Positions 22,583 to 32,039 of a stretch of DNA of 32,158 nt are shown one piece after another (within the stretch, counting starts at the first letter, position 1; each line of letters opens with the position of its first letter). The notes below the pieces were generated by a model. The model was not told where the DNA came from. It worked only from the letters and a program-made list of their open reading frames with translations, and searched no databases. The position numbers and the translations under genes are program-made. The DNA comes from Candidatus Tectimicrobiota bacterium (lineage in GTDB: Bacteria > UBA8248 > JACPRG01), in contig JACPRG010000134.1 of assembly GCA_016190025.1 (NCBI GenBank), forward strand, positions 1 through 32,158, written 5' to 3'.

Positions 22583-23020
22583 TCAGGGCTTCGCTCCAGG
22601 CTCGGGCAGATAGACGATCTCCGGCCACCAGGCCCAGTCCTCCTTCTCGAACTTCGCCCGGCCGTCCCGCTTGAGCTTCTCCAGGACCGCCCGGACCTCC
22701 CGGACGAACCGCTCGAAATCGATGGGGACCCGCGGCTCCTTCAGTCTCTCCAGCTTGGAGAGGCCTTTTTCCAGGTTCAGGACGGCGGGCGCGTGCCACA
22801 CCTTTTGGATCTTGACGAACCCGGCCGCCACCTGGATGAGGCCCTGGTAGAACAGCCGCTCGGTGAGGTTGCCCTCCCGCCAGACGTCTTCCCAGGCCTC
22901 GTGGGACTCCCAGTATTTTCGGGCGTTGAACAGCGCGACCCCTTCCCGCGCGCGCTCGCCGAACGAGATGGGGTCGTCGCAGGCTTCTTTCTTCTCGGCG
23001 GGCGAAACCAGCCTTCTCAT
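22583..23020 (-). CDS. DUF309 family protein
   Basis: Helical protein of 145 residues matching the DUF309 pattern: ALFNARKYWESHEAWEDVW (about 29-47), then FYQGLIQVAAGFVK (57-70) and a helical C-terminal half. The family's function is not established. The ATG overlaps the stop of the FabI-like gene (ATGA), so it is translationally coupled to it. It precedes the FNT channel by 19 bases. Confidence 0.88.
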   Translation of the reverse strand: MRRLVSPAEKKEACDDPISFGERAREGVALFNARKYWESHEAWEDVWREGNLTERLFYQGLIQVAAGFVKIQKVWHAPAVLNLEKGLSKLERLKEPRVPIDFERFVREVRAVLEKLKRDGRAKFEKEDWAWWPEIVYLPEPGAKP

Positions 23021-23847
23021 CCCTTCGGGGGCTCGCCGAAACCGACAATGTCCTCACCCCCGTCCACGCCGATGACGTTGCCGGTGATCCAGTCCGTCCC
23101 CTCCCGGCAGAGGGCGGCGATGGCCTTCCCCACGTCCTCGGGCGTCGTCAGCCGACCGCCGGGGTTTCGCTTCTTCGTGACCTCGATCATGTACTCGTGG
23201 CCGGGGATGGCCCGCAGGGCCGGGGTATCGGTCACGCCAGCGCGGATGGAATTGGCCGCGATGCCGCGCGGGGCGAGCTCGGCGGCGAGCTGGCGGATGT
23301 GGGACTCCAGGGCGGCCTTGGCAGCGGAGACGGCGCCGTAGTGCGGGATCACCCGGTGTCCGCCCTCGCTGGTCATGGCGAAGATCCGTCCCCCCCGGCC
23401 CATGAGTCCCCGGTGCACCAGATCCTGCGTCCAGTACACCAGGCTGTGGGCCATCACGTCCAGGGTCATCTCCATCTGTTTCTGCGTCAGGGCCTCGGAG
23501 GGGTCGTCCGCGATGTAGAGCCTGAGGGTCCCGAAGGCGAGGGAGTGGAGCAGCACATGGACCGCGCCCCCGCCCGTCTCCCGAATGGCCGCCGCGACGG
23601 TGTCCAGCACCTCGGCCCTCCGCTCCGGGTCCGCGGCGTTGACGTTGAAGAAAAGGGCCTTCTTGCCCATCCCCCCGATCTCGTCCCGGACAGCCTCCGC
23701 CAGGGGGAGGGTCTTTCTGCGGTCCAGGTGGACGCCCGCGATGTGCATCCCTTCTTGGGCCAGGGCCCGGGCCGTGGCGGCGCCGAACCCGCTGGACGCC
23801 CCCAGGATCAAGGCCCAGCTCTTCCCGTTGGATGCGCCTTGACTCAT
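23017..23847 (-). CDS. FabI/FabL-like enoyl-reductase or related short-chain dehydrogenase
   Basis: NAD(P)H-dependent Rossmann enzyme of 276 residues. The cofactor loop GASSGFG is at 16-22, and the segment VHVLLHSLAFGTLRLY resembles the LLHSLAFG-type motif of enoyl-ACP reductases. The catalytic Tyr170 and Lys177 are spaced Y-X6-K (HYGAVSAAK), as in FabI/FabL; ordinary SDRs have Y-X3-K. The C-terminal GNVIGVDGGEDIVG is typical. ATG 23847 follows GAGGATG at 9 bases; two in-frame starts lie a few codons upstream. No other fatty-acid synthesis gene is adjacent, so it may be an accessory reductase acting on another enoyl substrate (inference). Confidence 0.85.
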   Translation of the reverse strand: MSQGASNGKSWALILGASSGFGAATARALAQEGMHIAGVHLDRRKTLPLAEAVRDEIGGMGKKALFFNVNAADPERRAEVLDTVAAAIRETGGGAVHVLLHSLAFGTLRLYIADDPSEALTQKQMEMTLDVMAHSLVYWTQDLVHRGLMGRGGRIFAMTSEGGHRVIPHYGAVSAAKAALESHIRQLAAELAPRGIAANSIRAGVTDTPALRAIPGHEYMIEVTKKRNPGGRLTTPEDVGKAIAALCREGTDWITGNVIGVDGGEDIVGFGEPPKG

Positions 23848-23871
23848 CTCAATCATCCTCAAGATGTGGCC

Positions 23872-25407
23872 TCAGATCCGGTTGTAGCGGTGGACCCGGG
23901 GCGCGGGCACCTCGGCCTCTCGTTCCCACGCCTGAAAGTGCCGCCGGATTCCTTCCGCGATGGGCGCGAAGAAGGGCTTGTCTTTCCGCAGCCGCTGGTA
24001 TCTCTTCCGCAACACCTTGCGGAGCCTGCGGGCGACGTCCGCCTCGTCCACCAGGACATTCTTCCGCTTCCGGCGCACCACCTTCCCTCCCGTCAGGACG
24101 GTGTGGACGTCCCTGCCCCCCTGGGCCCGGTGCAGAAGGACCATCCACGGGTCCAGGTTCGGGTGCGAGTCCGGATCCTTGTAGACTCCCCTGCCGTCCA
24201 GGAGGATGATGTCGGCGGTCTTTCCCTCCTCCAGGCTCCCCAGGTTGTCGTGCATGGCGATCCGGTTGCCTTCCTGGATGCACCGGCTCATCCACTCCCG
24301 GGCGGGGATCGACTCCCAGTTAATGGAGGGGGGCCGGGCCAAAAACCACCCCAGGCGGAGCTCCGTCCAGAGGTCGTTGTCATCGTTGAAGCTGGAGCCG
24401 TCGGTCCCCATGGCGAAGCGCACGCCCCTTTCGCGCAGGACCGAGACGGGGCAGATGCCGCTCGCCAGCTTGAGGTTCTGGGTCGGGTTGTGGAGGACGG
24501 CCGTCCCGCTGTCGGCCATCATCCGGATGTCCTCCTCCGAAGGCCAGATGCAGTGGGCGAAGCTGACCTCCGGCCCCAGGAATCCGATGTTCTTCAGGTG
24601 GCCGATGGTGCTCGTCCCCAGAATCCTCGGGCCGTACATCATCTGGTAGCGGGACTCGATGACGTGGATCTGGATGCCCGTCCCCACCTCCGCCGCTTTC
24701 CGCTTGACGCCCTTGAGGAGCGCATCGGACGCCCACTGTACCCCCAGGGGCGTGAGGAAGACCCGGACGAGGCCCTGCTTGCCGTTGAACTCGCCGTAGA
24801 TGTCGTCGAAGACCCGGAAGTACACATCCAAATCCGCGGGGACGAGGGACTTCTCGGCCCACTCCCGCTGAGCCTTGGGCAGGCTTTTCAGCAACTCCCC
24901 GTGATCGCCGTAGACGAGGGGGTTTTGATCGCGCGTGGACACGCCGAAGGAAACCCGTATCCCCGCATCCAGATACGCCTGGATGCAGGGAGGCAGCCCC
25001 CACCGGGGCAGATAGGTCGAGGGGGCGTGGAAATCCACGACGGTCGTGACGCCGCTTCTCTGGAGCTCCAGGGCGGACCACAGGCTCCTCAGGTAGGTCT
25101 CCTCCTCGGTGAGTCCCACCCGGTAGCTCCCGAAGAGCAGCGGAAGCCACATCTCCAGGGGGATGTCCTCCAGTCCGTCCCGGATGTTGTTCCCCGCGTG
25201 ATGATGGGCGCTGACCAGTCCGGGCATCGCCACGTCGTTCGCCAGGGAGCCGAGCTCCTCATCGAAGGGACCTCGGGCGGCAAGGGACTCGCAGGGGCCA
25301 ACGGCCTCGATCTTCCCGTCGGCGACGATGATCGCGCCCTTCCGCAGGACGTCGTCTCGGTCCCGGAGCGTCAGAACGCGGTCGGCTCGGATGAGAATTC
25401 GGCTCAT
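23872..25407 (-). CDS. Metal-dependent amidohydrolase (AtzA/TrzN/SAH-deaminase-like subfamily)
   Basis: Cytoplasmic hydrolase of 511 residues with the split beta-sandwich and TIM-barrel of the amidohydrolase superfamily. Metal-site residues are visible: H68-X-H70 in GLVSAHHHAGN, His248 in IQIHVIES, His285 in SFAHCIWP and Asp336 in MGTDGSSFND. The HNPTQNLKLASG stretch is typical of cytosine/guanine/SAH deaminases and chlorohydrolases. The C-terminal ~60 residues form an extra Arg/Lys-rich tail (RRKRKNVLV, LRKRYQRLRKDK) beyond the usual length. ATG follows GGAGAG. First gene of a probable four-gene operon ending in the FNT channel. The substrate is not predictable; deamination or hydrolysis of an N-heterocycle or amidine is likely. 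Confidence 0.9.
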   Translation of the reverse strand: MSRILIRADRVLTLRDRDDVLRKGAIIVADGKIEAVGPCESLAARGPFDEELGSLANDVAMPGLVSAHHHAGNNIRDGLEDIPLEMWLPLLFGSYRVGLTEEETYLRSLWSALELQRSGVTTVVDFHAPSTYLPRWGLPPCIQAYLDAGIRVSFGVSTRDQNPLVYGDHGELLKSLPKAQREWAEKSLVPADLDVYFRVFDDIYGEFNGKQGLVRVFLTPLGVQWASDALLKGVKRKAAEVGTGIQIHVIESRYQMMYGPRILGTSTIGHLKNIGFLGPEVSFAHCIWPSEEDIRMMADSGTAVLHNPTQNLKLASGICPVSVLRERGVRFAMGTDGSSFNDDNDLWTELRLGWFLARPPSINWESIPAREWMSRCIQEGNRIAMHDNLGSLEEGKTADIILLDGRGVYKDPDSHPNLDPWMVLLHRAQGGRDVHTVLTGGKVVRRKRKNVLVDEADVARRLRKVLRKRYQRLRKDKPFFAPIAEGIRRHFQAWEREAEVPAPRVHRYNRI

Positions 25408-25719
25408 CAGTCTCTCCAGATTGGAAAAGTGAAGCGAAGGTTGGGGCGCGTTCCTCTCTGCCCGAATTCTCGCCCATGCGGGTTTTCAGTGTCAAATGGC
25501 GGACGCCGGAGCGAGATGTCCTCTCACAGGCCGCCCGGCCATCTCCCGCCGATGCACTTGCGGGAAGCCTATCACTATCCTTAGATAGCCATCAGAAAAG
25601 GTGGATGATTGGGAACTTCCTCCTGTCTAAACTTAGAGGGAGAGGGTTCCCCTCCCTTTCCGGCCCTAGCGCGGGCGGGCGAAATTTCCGGGGCCAGACA
25701 CCGCTGGCGGCGAGCGAAG
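25408..25719. promoter_or_regulatory. Divergent intergenic region with inverted repeat
   Basis: This 312-bp gap separates the amidohydrolase (minus) and macA (plus). It contains an inverted repeat CTATC-CTTA-GATAG (25575-25588), a candidate operator, overlapping a weak plus-strand promoter: TTGCGG (25558-25563), 17 bases, TTAGAT (25581-25586). No clear minus-strand promoter and no reading frame with a ribosome site were found here. The AT content around 25560-25640 is higher than in the flanking genes. Confidence 0.35.
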
Positions 25720-27387
25720 ATGAAGCGCCTTCTCCTCTTGATTGCAATTGCCTGCGCGGCGGCCGCCGCGGGCTTTTATCTCTACGCGCGAGGCCCAAGT
25801 AAGGCCCCCCAGTACCGCCTGGCCAAGGCCGAGCGCGGGCCGCTCATCGCCACCGTTTCGGCCTCCGGCACGCTGAACGCCGTCGTCACGGTCCAGGTCG
25901 GCTCCCAGGTGTCGGGCCAGATCAAGCAGATCCTCGTCGACTTCAACTCCGCGGTGAAGCAGGCCCAGATCATCGCCCGGATTGATCCGGAGATCTTCGA
26001 GGCCAAGGTCAATCAAGCCGTGGCCGACCTGGCAGCGGCCCGGGCGGCGGTCTTGAACCAGGAGGCCCAGGTAGAGCGGTCCCGCGCCAACGTGGAGACC
26101 GCCCGGGCGGCGCTTGCGGGGGCAAAAGCGGGGATCGCCAAGGCCCGGGTCGGCCTGCTGGACGCCGAGCGCAACCTCAGGCGCAGGCGGGATCTCTTCG
26201 CCCAAGCGTTAATCCCGGAAAGCGAGATGGACACCGCCCAGGCGGGCCGCGACGCTGCCCTCGCCCAGCTCGAGGCGGCCCGGGCCGAGGAGCAGGCCCG
26301 CGCGGCGGGCGTCCGGTCGGACGAGGCCCAACTCCGGGTCAACCTGGCGCAACTGAACACCTCCAAGGCCCAGGCCCAGCAGAAGGAGGCGGCGCTCCGG
26401 CAGGCCGAGGTGGACCTGGAGCACACCATTATCCGGGCCCCGGTGGACGGCGTGGTGATCTCGCGCAACGTGGACGTCGGCCAGACCGTGGCCGCCAGCC
26501 TCCAGGCCCCGACCCTCTTCACCATCGCCCAGGACCTAACCCGGATGCAGGTGAACACCAGCGTGGACGAGGCCGACATCGGGCGAATCCGCATCGGCCA
26601 AAACGCGGCCTTCTCCGTGGATTCCTTCCCCGGCCGGACCTTCACCGGCCAAGTCGTCCAGGTCCGAAAAGCCCCCCAGGTGGTTCAGAACGTGGTCACC
26701 TACGACGTGGTGGTCTCAGCGCGGAATCCGGACCTCATCCTCCTGCCGGGCATGACGGCCAACGTGCGGCTCTTCGTGGACCGCAAGGAAAACGCCCTGA
26801 AGATCCCGAACGCCGCCCTGCGATTCCGCCCGCCCGGCGCTCCGACGGTGGTTCCCGCCCGCAGCGGGCCTCCCGCGCCGGGACCGGGTCCGGCCGTGGG
26901 CCGGCGGGTGAACCGCGCGGGGACGCCGCCCCCGGCCAGCCGGGAGCGCCTCGCGAAGGAGCTCTCCCTCACGCAGGAGCAGCAGGCAAAGCTGGACGCG
27001 GTTCTGCGGGAAAACCGCCAGAAGCTCGGCGCCCTCGGGGATGGAGGCTCCCCGGATGGAGATCGCGCGGCGCAAATCCAGAAAGTCCAGGAAGCGACCC
27101 AGACGAGAATCCGGGAAATCCTGACCCCCGAGCAGATCGCGCGCTACAACCAGATCCTTGCGGCCTCTCCGGAGCGGGAGGAGGGCCTCCGGGGCCAGGT
27201 ATGGGTGATCGGCGAATGGGGGAAACCCAAATCCCTGTCCGTCCGGCTGGGGATCAGCGACGGGACTTTCACCGAGGTGCTGGATGGCCCGCTCGCGGAG
27301 GGGCAGGAGGTCATCATGGGCGCTCCCGTGAGCGGGCGGGCCGCTCCCTCCGCCCCTTCTTCCCGCACCCCGCGGTTCAGGATGTGA
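25720..27387 (+). CDS. macA: MacA-type periplasmic adaptor with LTxxQ-type helical insert
   Basis: Membrane-fusion subunit of a MacAB-TolC-like efflux pump (555 residues). One N-terminal membrane helix (3-21) is followed by a lipoyl half ([15 protein letters not shown]), a long Ala/Glu/Gln-rich coiled-coil hairpin (about 98-235), the second lipoyl half ([20 protein letters not shown]) and the beta-barrel ([11 protein letters not shown]). Between the barrel ([12 protein letters not shown]) and the membrane-proximal part ([12 protein letters not shown]) lies an extra ~115 residues: a Pro/Gly/Arg linker, then LTQEQ (about 417) and LTPEQ (about 468), the repeat pattern of Spy/CpxP-like proteins. 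ATG 25720 (MKRLLLL) is preferred because the membrane helix starts there; the ribosome site is weak. One base separates it from the ATPase gene. Confidence 0.9.
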   Translation: MKRLLLLIAIACAAAAAGFYLYARGPSKAPQYRLAKAERGPLIATVSASGTLNAVVTVQVGSQVSGQIKQILVDFNSAVKQAQIIARIDPEIFEAKVNQAVADLAAARAAVLNQEAQVERSRANVETARAALAGAKAGIAKARVGLLDAERNLRRRRDLFAQALIPESEMDTAQAGRDAALAQLEAARAEEQARAAGVRSDEAQLRVNLAQLNTSKAQAQQKEAALRQAEVDLEHTIIRAPVDGVVISRNVDVGQTVAASLQAPTLFTIAQDLTRMQVNTSVDEADIGRIRIGQNAAFSVDSFPGRTFTGQVVQVRKAPQVVQNVVTYDVVVSARNPDLILLPGMTANVRLFVDRKENALKIPNAALRFRPPGAPTVVPARSGPPAPGPGPAVGRRVNRAGTPPPASRERLAKELSLTQEQQAKLDAVLRENRQKLGALGDGGSPDGDRAAQIQKVQEATQTRIREILTPEQIARYNQILAASPEREEGLRGQVWVIGEWGKPKSLSVRLGISDGTFTEVLDGPLAEGQEVIMGAPVSGRAAPSAPSSRTPRFRM

Positions 27388-27388
27388 G

Positions 27389-28135
27389 ATGGCCGAGGCC
27401 CTTATTGAAACCCAGGAGCTCGCGAAGGACTACCCTCTGGGGGGCCACGTGGTCCACGCCCTCCGCGGAGTCTCCGTCCGGATCCAGCCGGGCGAGTTCG
27501 TGGCGATCATGGGGCCTTCCGGTTCCGGCAAGTCCACGTTCATGAACCTGCTCGGATGCCTGGATACGCCCACGAGAGGGCGCTACCTCCTGGAAGGCCA
27601 GGACATCTCGAGCCTCAAGCGCGACGAGCTGGCCCAGGTCCGCAACGGAAAGATCGGCTTCGTCTTCCAGTCCTTCAACCTGCTGCCGAGGATGAGCGCC
27701 CTGGAGAACGTGGAGCTGCCGCTCCTGTACGACTCGACGCCCCCCCGCGACCGGCGGGGCAAGGCCATCCGCCGGCTGGAGGCGGTGGGCCTGTCCGACC
27801 GGGCGGACCACCACCCCACCCAGCTCTCGGGCGGCCAACAGCAGCGGGTGGCCATCGCGCGCGCCCTGGTGAACGACCCGATCCTGATCCTGGCCGACGA
27901 GCCGACCGGGAACCTCGACACCCGGACGAGCGTCGAGATCATGGCGCTTTTCCAGGAGTTGAACCAAAGCGGGATCACCATCGTCCTCGTTACGCACGAG
28001 GCGGACGTCGCCCGATTCTCCCGGCGCATCCTCGCCTTCCGGGACGGCAGGCTCACGCAGGACCAGCCCGTGCCCCAGCCGCAGGAGGCGCAGAAAATCC
28101 TCGCGGCCCTGCCGGCGGAGGAGCCGCAGCCATGA
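27389..28135 (+). CDS. macB: MacB-type ABC exporter ATPase
   Basis: ATPase of the LolD/MacB (type VII ABC) family, 248 residues: Walker [11 protein letters not shown]-loop [10 protein letters not shown], signature LSGGQQQR, Walker [14 protein letters not shown], switch [13 protein letters not shown]. In E. coli MacB the ATPase and membrane domain are one chain; here they are separate genes joined by an ATGA overlap with the permease. Powers efflux or envelope trafficking with the MacA adaptor just upstream. Substrates of such pumps range from macrolides to lipopeptides and heme precursors; none is indicated here. Confidence 0.94.
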   Translation: MAEALIETQELAKDYPLGGHVVHALRGVSVRIQPGEFVAIMGPSGSGKSTFMNLLGCLDTPTRGRYLLEGQDISSLKRDELAQVRNGKIGFVFQSFNLLPRMSALENVELPLLYDSTPPRDRRGKAIRRLEAVGLSDRADHHPTQLSGGQQQRVAIARALVNDPILILADEPTGNLDTRTSVEIMALFQELNQSGITIVLVTHEADVARFSRRILAFRDGRLTQDQPVPQPQEAQKILAALPAEEPQP

Positions 28136-29364
28136 ACGTGTTCGCCAGCCTGCGCATCGCCATCCGGGCGCTCCAGGCGAACCTGCTCAGGACCTCGCTG
28201 ACGATGCTCGGCATCATCATCGGCGTCGGGGCGGTCATCACAATGGTGTCGGTCGGCGCGGGGGCGCAGGCCCGCGTGTCGGAGCAGATCCAGAGCCTGG
28301 GTTCCAACCTGCTCGTGGTCCTCACGGGGAGCGTCTCGGCCGGCGGGGTCCGCATGGGGGCCGGAACGCATCTCACCCTCACGGAGGACGACGCCTGGGC
28401 CATCCAGCGGGAGATTCCGGCGGTCCAGGCGGCCGCGGCTTCCATGCGGGGGAACCGCCAAGTGATCTACGGAAACCTCAACTGGTTCACGCTGATCCAA
28501 GGCGCGACGCCGGAGTACTTTGAGGCGCGGGAGTGGGACATCGTGGCGGGAAAGGCCTTCACGCAGGAAGACGTGGATGGCTCGGCCAAGGTGGCGCTCC
28601 TCGGCCAGACGGTCATCCAGAGAATCTTCGGCGACTCCGATCCGCTGGGGCAGATCATCCGCATCCAAAAGGTCCCCTTCACCGTCATCGGCGTCCTCGA
28701 TCGAAAAGGCCAGAGCCTCCGGGGGGATGATCAGGATGACATCATCGTCATCCCCCTCTCCACGGCCAAGAAGCGGGTCCTAGGGGTCAGCCTCGCCAAC
28801 CAAAGAAGCGTGTACTCCATCATGGTCAAAGTCCGGGAAGCGCACCTTTTGCAGGAGGCGGAACAGCAGATCCGAGGTCTCCTCCGCCAGCGGCACCGCT
28901 TGCAACCCCAGCAGGCGGACGACTTCACCCTCTTCAACCTCTCCGAAATCCTGAAGGCGCAGGAGGAGTCCTCCCGCGTACTCACCATCCTCCTCGCCGC
29001 CATCGCCTCGGTCTCGCTCCTGGTGGGCGGGATCGGGATCATGAACATCATGCTGGTGTCCGTGACGGAGCGGACGCGGGAGATCGGCCTCCGGATGGCC
29101 GTGGGGGCGCGGAGCCGGGACATCCTCGCGCAGTTTTTGGTGGAGGCCGTGACCGTCTCGCTGATCGGGGGGGGAATCGGCATCGCCCTCGGCCTCATCG
29201 GCTCTTACGCCATCGCCTACCTCGCCGAATGGCGCATCTTGATTCAGCCCGAGGCCGTCCTCCTGGCCTTCACCTTCGCCGCGGCGGTGGGGGTGTTCTT
29301 CGGTTTCTACCCCGCCCGCAAGGCCTCCCGCCTCGACCCCATCGAGGCCCTCCGGTACGAGTAG
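28132..29364 (+). CDS. MacB-type ABC exporter permease (FtsX fold)
   Basis: Membrane subunit of 410 residues with the MacB/LolC topology: first helix at about 22-45 ([21 protein letters not shown]), a large periplasmic domain (about 46-280, beginning with [20 protein letters not shown]), then three helices with the family motifs [20 protein letters not shown] and [14 protein letters not shown], ending in [18 protein letters not shown]. This C-terminal ending is diagnostic. It starts inside the ATPase stop (ATGA). Its operon ends near the inverted repeat at 29409-29450. No outer-membrane TolC gene follows. Confidence 0.95.
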   Translation: MNVFASLRIAIRALQANLLRTSLTMLGIIIGVGAVITMVSVGAGAQARVSEQIQSLGSNLLVVLTGSVSAGGVRMGAGTHLTLTEDDAWAIQREIPAVQAAAASMRGNRQVIYGNLNWFTLIQGATPEYFEAREWDIVAGKAFTQEDVDGSAKVALLGQTVIQRIFGDSDPLGQIIRIQKVPFTVIGVLDRKGQSLRGDDQDDIIVIPLSTAKKRVLGVSLANQRSVYSIMVKVREAHLLQEAEQQIRGLLRQRHRLQPQQADDFTLFNLSEILKAQEESSRVLTILLAAIASVSLLVGGIGIMNIMLVSVTERTREIGLRMAVGARSRDILAQFLVEAVTVSLIGGGIGIALGLIGSYAIAYLAEWRILIQPEAVLLAFTFAAAVGVFFGFYPARKASRLDPIEALRYE

Positions 29365-29408
29365 GCGCACCCCGCCCTCCCTCGTGCCGGCTCGTCCACG
29401 CGCGCAGG

Positions 29409-29450
29409 GCGCGCTCCGGAGGGCAACGTCCGTCGCCCTCCGGAGCGCGC
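29409..29450. repeat. Perfect 16-bp inverted repeat between convergent operons
   Basis: GCGCGCTCCGGAGGGC (29409-29424) and its exact complement (29435-29450) flank a 10-base loop. It lies between the macB permease stop (29364) and the stop of the convergent binding-protein gene (29465). As RNA it would be a very stable hairpin in both transcripts. There is no T-run, so it is either a terminator-like barrier/3' stabiliser or a repeat element. Confidence 0.75.
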
Positions 29451-29464
29451 GTCTCAGGCGGCTC

Positions 29465-30280
29465 TCAGAAGGCCAGGTCGTTCATCCAGGGGGCGTTGTA
29501 CTTCTTCGCCAACTCCAGGAGCTTGCCCGTGGAGATGAGCTCGCCGATGGCGACGTTCATGAAGTTCAAAATGTCGGAATCATCCTTGTTCACGGCCCAG
29601 GCGACCAGGTTCTTGTTGTAAATCGTGCCCCCCAGGACCGCCTCCACGTGGGTCTGGGTCAACAGGGCGTGGTTGGCCGCGATGGAGTCGGCGACAGCGA
29701 CGTCCACCTTGCCCGTCACGATCTGAAGCATGGTCATCTCTTCCGTCTTGACCACCTGGAGCTTCGCCTTGGGCGCGATGCGCTGGACCCAGTCGTGCTC
29801 CCCGGTTCCCTGCGTGACGGCGATGGTGAGGTTGGGGCTGTTCAGGTCTTCGGGCTTGTTGAACCGCTTGTCCCCCTTCTTCGCCACGGCCTTGTAGCCG
29901 AGGAGATAAACGGGGCGCGTGAAGTTGACGGCCAGGGCCCGGGTCATCTTGGCGTAGGTGGACGCGATCGAGACGTCAATCTGCCGGGACTGGAGTCCCG
30001 CGATGAACGTCGCCCAGGCGAACTCCTTGAAGACGCACTTGACCTTGATGGTCTCGCAGACGAACTTCATGGCGTCCACGAAGACCCCCTTGTACTCGCC
30101 CGTGCGGGGGTCCTTGATGACGTCCGTGGCGTAGGGCACGACGCCGACGTTGAACACCTTGGCGTCGGTGATGTCCCGCATGGTCTTCGCGGCGACGGGC
30201 GCGGCCGATAGGGCGGCGACGGCCAGAGCGACGAAGAATACGGAGACCAGGGTCGAAACGCACCGGGCCTTGCGAATCAT
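29465..30280 (-). CDS. Polar amino-acid ABC transporter substrate-binding protein (family 3)
   Basis: Periplasmic binding protein of 271 residues. Signal peptide ending in SAAPVAA (about 31), then FNVGVVPYATDVIKDPRTGEYKG and GVFVDAMKFVCETI, the family-3 opening in which the aspartate and carboxylate-binding regions of the ligand site lie. Later NLTIAVTQGTGEHDW and VDVAVADSIAANHAL belong to the second lobe. ATG 30280 was chosen since it follows a perfect AAGGAGG; the in-frame upstream extension has none. Third gene after permease and ATPase. Ligand class is polar amino acids or opines; a basic amino acid is possible given the neighbouring arginine-deiminase-like fragment. Confidence 0.9.
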   Translation of the reverse strand: MIRKARCVSTLVSVFFVALAVAALSAAPVAAKTMRDITDAKVFNVGVVPYATDVIKDPRTGEYKGVFVDAMKFVCETIKVKCVFKEFAWATFIAGLQSRQIDVSIASTYAKMTRALAVNFTRPVYLLGYKAVAKKGDKRFNKPEDLNSPNLTIAVTQGTGEHDWVQRIAPKAKLQVVKTEEMTMLQIVTGKVDVAVADSIAANHALLTQTHVEAVLGGTIYNKNLVAWAVNKDDSDILNFMNVAIGELISTGKLLELAKKYNAPWMNDLAF

Positions 30281-30376
30281 GGCTTCCCTCCTTTTTGAGC
30301 TGTGGACTTTCACCCGTTCCCAAGCCAACCGAGTCCGCCCGTCTGCTCAGCGTTCGAGACAAGCCGCGCGAACCGG

Positions 30377-31159
30377 TCAAAACTCCTCGTGAGCGACCAG
30401 GGAGAGGAACTCCCGCGTCCGCCGCTCGGTGGGGCTTTTCAAGACCCTCTCCGGCGGTCCTTCTTCCACGATCACCCCGCGGTCCATGAACACGACCCGG
30501 TCGGCGACCTTGGACGCGAAGCTCATCTCGTGGGTCACCACCAGCATCGTCATGCCCTCCTCGGCGAGCTGGGTCATCACGTGCAGGACCTCGTTCACCA
30601 GCTCCGGGTCCAGGGCCGAGGTGACTTCATCGAACAACATGATCTGTGGCCGCATGGCCAGGGCCCGGGCGATGGCCACCCGCTGCTGCTGCCCGCCCGA
30701 AAGGCGGGAGGGATACTCGTTCCGCTTGTCGACCAGCCCGACCTTGCCGAGAATCTCGTCGGCGACGGCCTCGGCCCCGGCCCTGGGGAGCCTCTTCACC
30801 CGGATCAGCGCCTCGGTGATGTTGCCGAGGACGGACCGGTGGGGCCAGAGGTTGAAGTGCTGGAACACCATCCCCACCTTGGACTGGACCCTGCGCAGCG
30901 CCGCGCCTCTCACCCTGTGCAGGCGGCCGTTGCGCTCCACTCGGCCGAGCAGATCCCCCTCCAGATAGATCCGCCCTTCGAAGTCGTCCTCCAGGTAGGC
31001 GACGCAGCGGAGCAGCGTGCTCTTCCCCGAGCCGGAGGGGCCGATGATGCAGAGCACCTCCCCCCGCCCCACGTCCAGGTTGACCCCGCGCAGGACCTCC
31101 AGGGAGCCGTATCGCTTGTGCAGGTCCTGCAAGCGGACCCCAGGCTCTCCCACGAGCAT
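30377..31159 (-). CDS. Polar amino-acid ABC transporter ATPase (GlnQ/HisP-like)
   Basis: ATPase of the PAAT family, 260 residues: Walker [11 protein letters not shown]-loop FQHFNLWPH, signature LSGGQQQR, Walker [17 protein letters not shown], switch [18 protein letters not shown] and [15 protein letters not shown] motifs are characteristic of this family. A slightly long insert, [16 protein letters not shown], lies before the Q-loop. ATG 31159 follows GGAGG by 9 bases and is only 3 bases after the permease stop. Confidence 0.95.
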   Translation of the reverse strand: MLVGEPGVRLQDLHKRYGSLEVLRGVNLDVGRGEVLCIIGPSGSGKSTLLRCVAYLEDDFEGRIYLEGDLLGRVERNGRLHRVRGAALRRVQSKVGMVFQHFNLWPHRSVLGNITEALIRVKRLPRAGAEAVADEILGKVGLVDKRNEYPSRLSGGQQQRVAIARALAMRPQIMLFDEVTSALDPELVNEVLHVMTQLAEEGMTMLVVTHEMSFASKVADRVVFMDRGVIVEEGPPERVLKSPTERRTREFLSLVAHEEF

Positions 31160-31162
31160 CCG

Positions 31163-31825
31163 TCATAACCTCCGAGCCAGATAGACCTCCGCCCGGCGGG
31201 CGCCGAAGGCCACGGGGAAGATCAAGACGAAGTAGACAACCGCCAAAACCGTGTAGAGCTCCAGCGGGCGGAACGAGTTCATGATGACGTTGTCCACCGA
31301 GTGCAGCAGCTCGTAGACCCCAATCACCGAGGCCAGCGACGTGAGCTTCAGGATGTCCGCGAAGTTGTTCACCAGGGGCGGGAGCATGCGCCGAAAGGCC
31401 TGGGGCAAAATGATCCGCCGCATGACCTGCGCGTAGCTCATCCCCAGGACCTTGGCCGCGTCCACCTGCCCCTTGTCGATGGAGGCGATCCCCGCCCGGA
31501 AGATCTCCGCCACGTACGCGGACATGTGGATGGAGATGGCCAGGACGCAGGACCAAAAGGGGGAGAGCTTGAGGCCCGTCAGAATGGGGAAGCAGTAGAA
31601 GATCCAGACGATCTGCACCAGGAGGGGGGTGTCCCGCAAGACCTCCACGTACCAGGCGGCGGGCAGCGAAAGGACCCGGTGCTTGCTCTGGCGCGCGATC
31701 CCGATGAACAGGCCCAGCACCATCGAGAAGACCACCGCATACAGGCTGAGCCCCACCGTCACGAGCGCCCCTCTCACGTAGACCATCCGGAAGTCCCAGA
31801 CGATACCGAAATTCCACTGGTACAC
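31163..31825 (-). CDS. Polar amino-acid ABC transporter permease (HisM/GlnP-like)
   Basis: Inner-membrane subunit of 220 residues with about five helices. Motifs: GALVTVGLSLYAVVFSMVLG, WYVEVLRDTPLLVQI (the RxTPLLVQ hallmark), AYVAEIFRAGI, and the EAA coupling loop KGQVDAAKVLGMSYAQVMRRIILPQA. Start is GTG at 31825 after GGAGGGAG. Only one permease gene is present, so it would form a homodimer, unlike HisQM. The 214-bp gap upstream to the next gene is very GC-rich, with a palindrome TCCCGGCCGGGA and no recognisable promoter, so co-transcription with the enzyme at the right edge is possible. Confidence 0.94.
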   Translation of the reverse strand: MYQWNFGIVWDFRMVYVRGALVTVGLSLYAVVFSMVLGLFIGIARQSKHRVLSLPAAWYVEVLRDTPLLVQIVWIFYCFPILTGLKLSPFWSCVLAISIHMSAYVAEIFRAGIASIDKGQVDAAKVLGMSYAQVMRRIILPQAFRRMLPPLVNNFADILKLTSLASVIGVYELLHSVDNVIMNSFRPLELYTVLAVVYFVLIFPVAFGARRAEVYLARRL

Positions 31826-32039
31826 GGCTCCCTCCGCGCTTGGTCCCGCTCCGCCCCGGACCCGAAGGCCGGCCGGCGGGGCCTCTCACCCGGGTTCCCG
31901 GCCGGGACCTCCAAGAAACGGACCCGCCATGCAAGCGCCGCCCCCCCGGCCCCTCTCCTCTCCCGGCGACGGACGCGACGCGGGGACCCCCGCCGTCCCC
32001 TTTCCCTCGGCTTCGCCCGGGTCGTGGCGCTCCGGGCCT

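Noticed and set aside
23197..25584. 795-codon plus-strand frame
   Set aside because: Antisense to the FabI-like and amidohydrolase genes, both of which have intact catalytic motifs; composition-driven.
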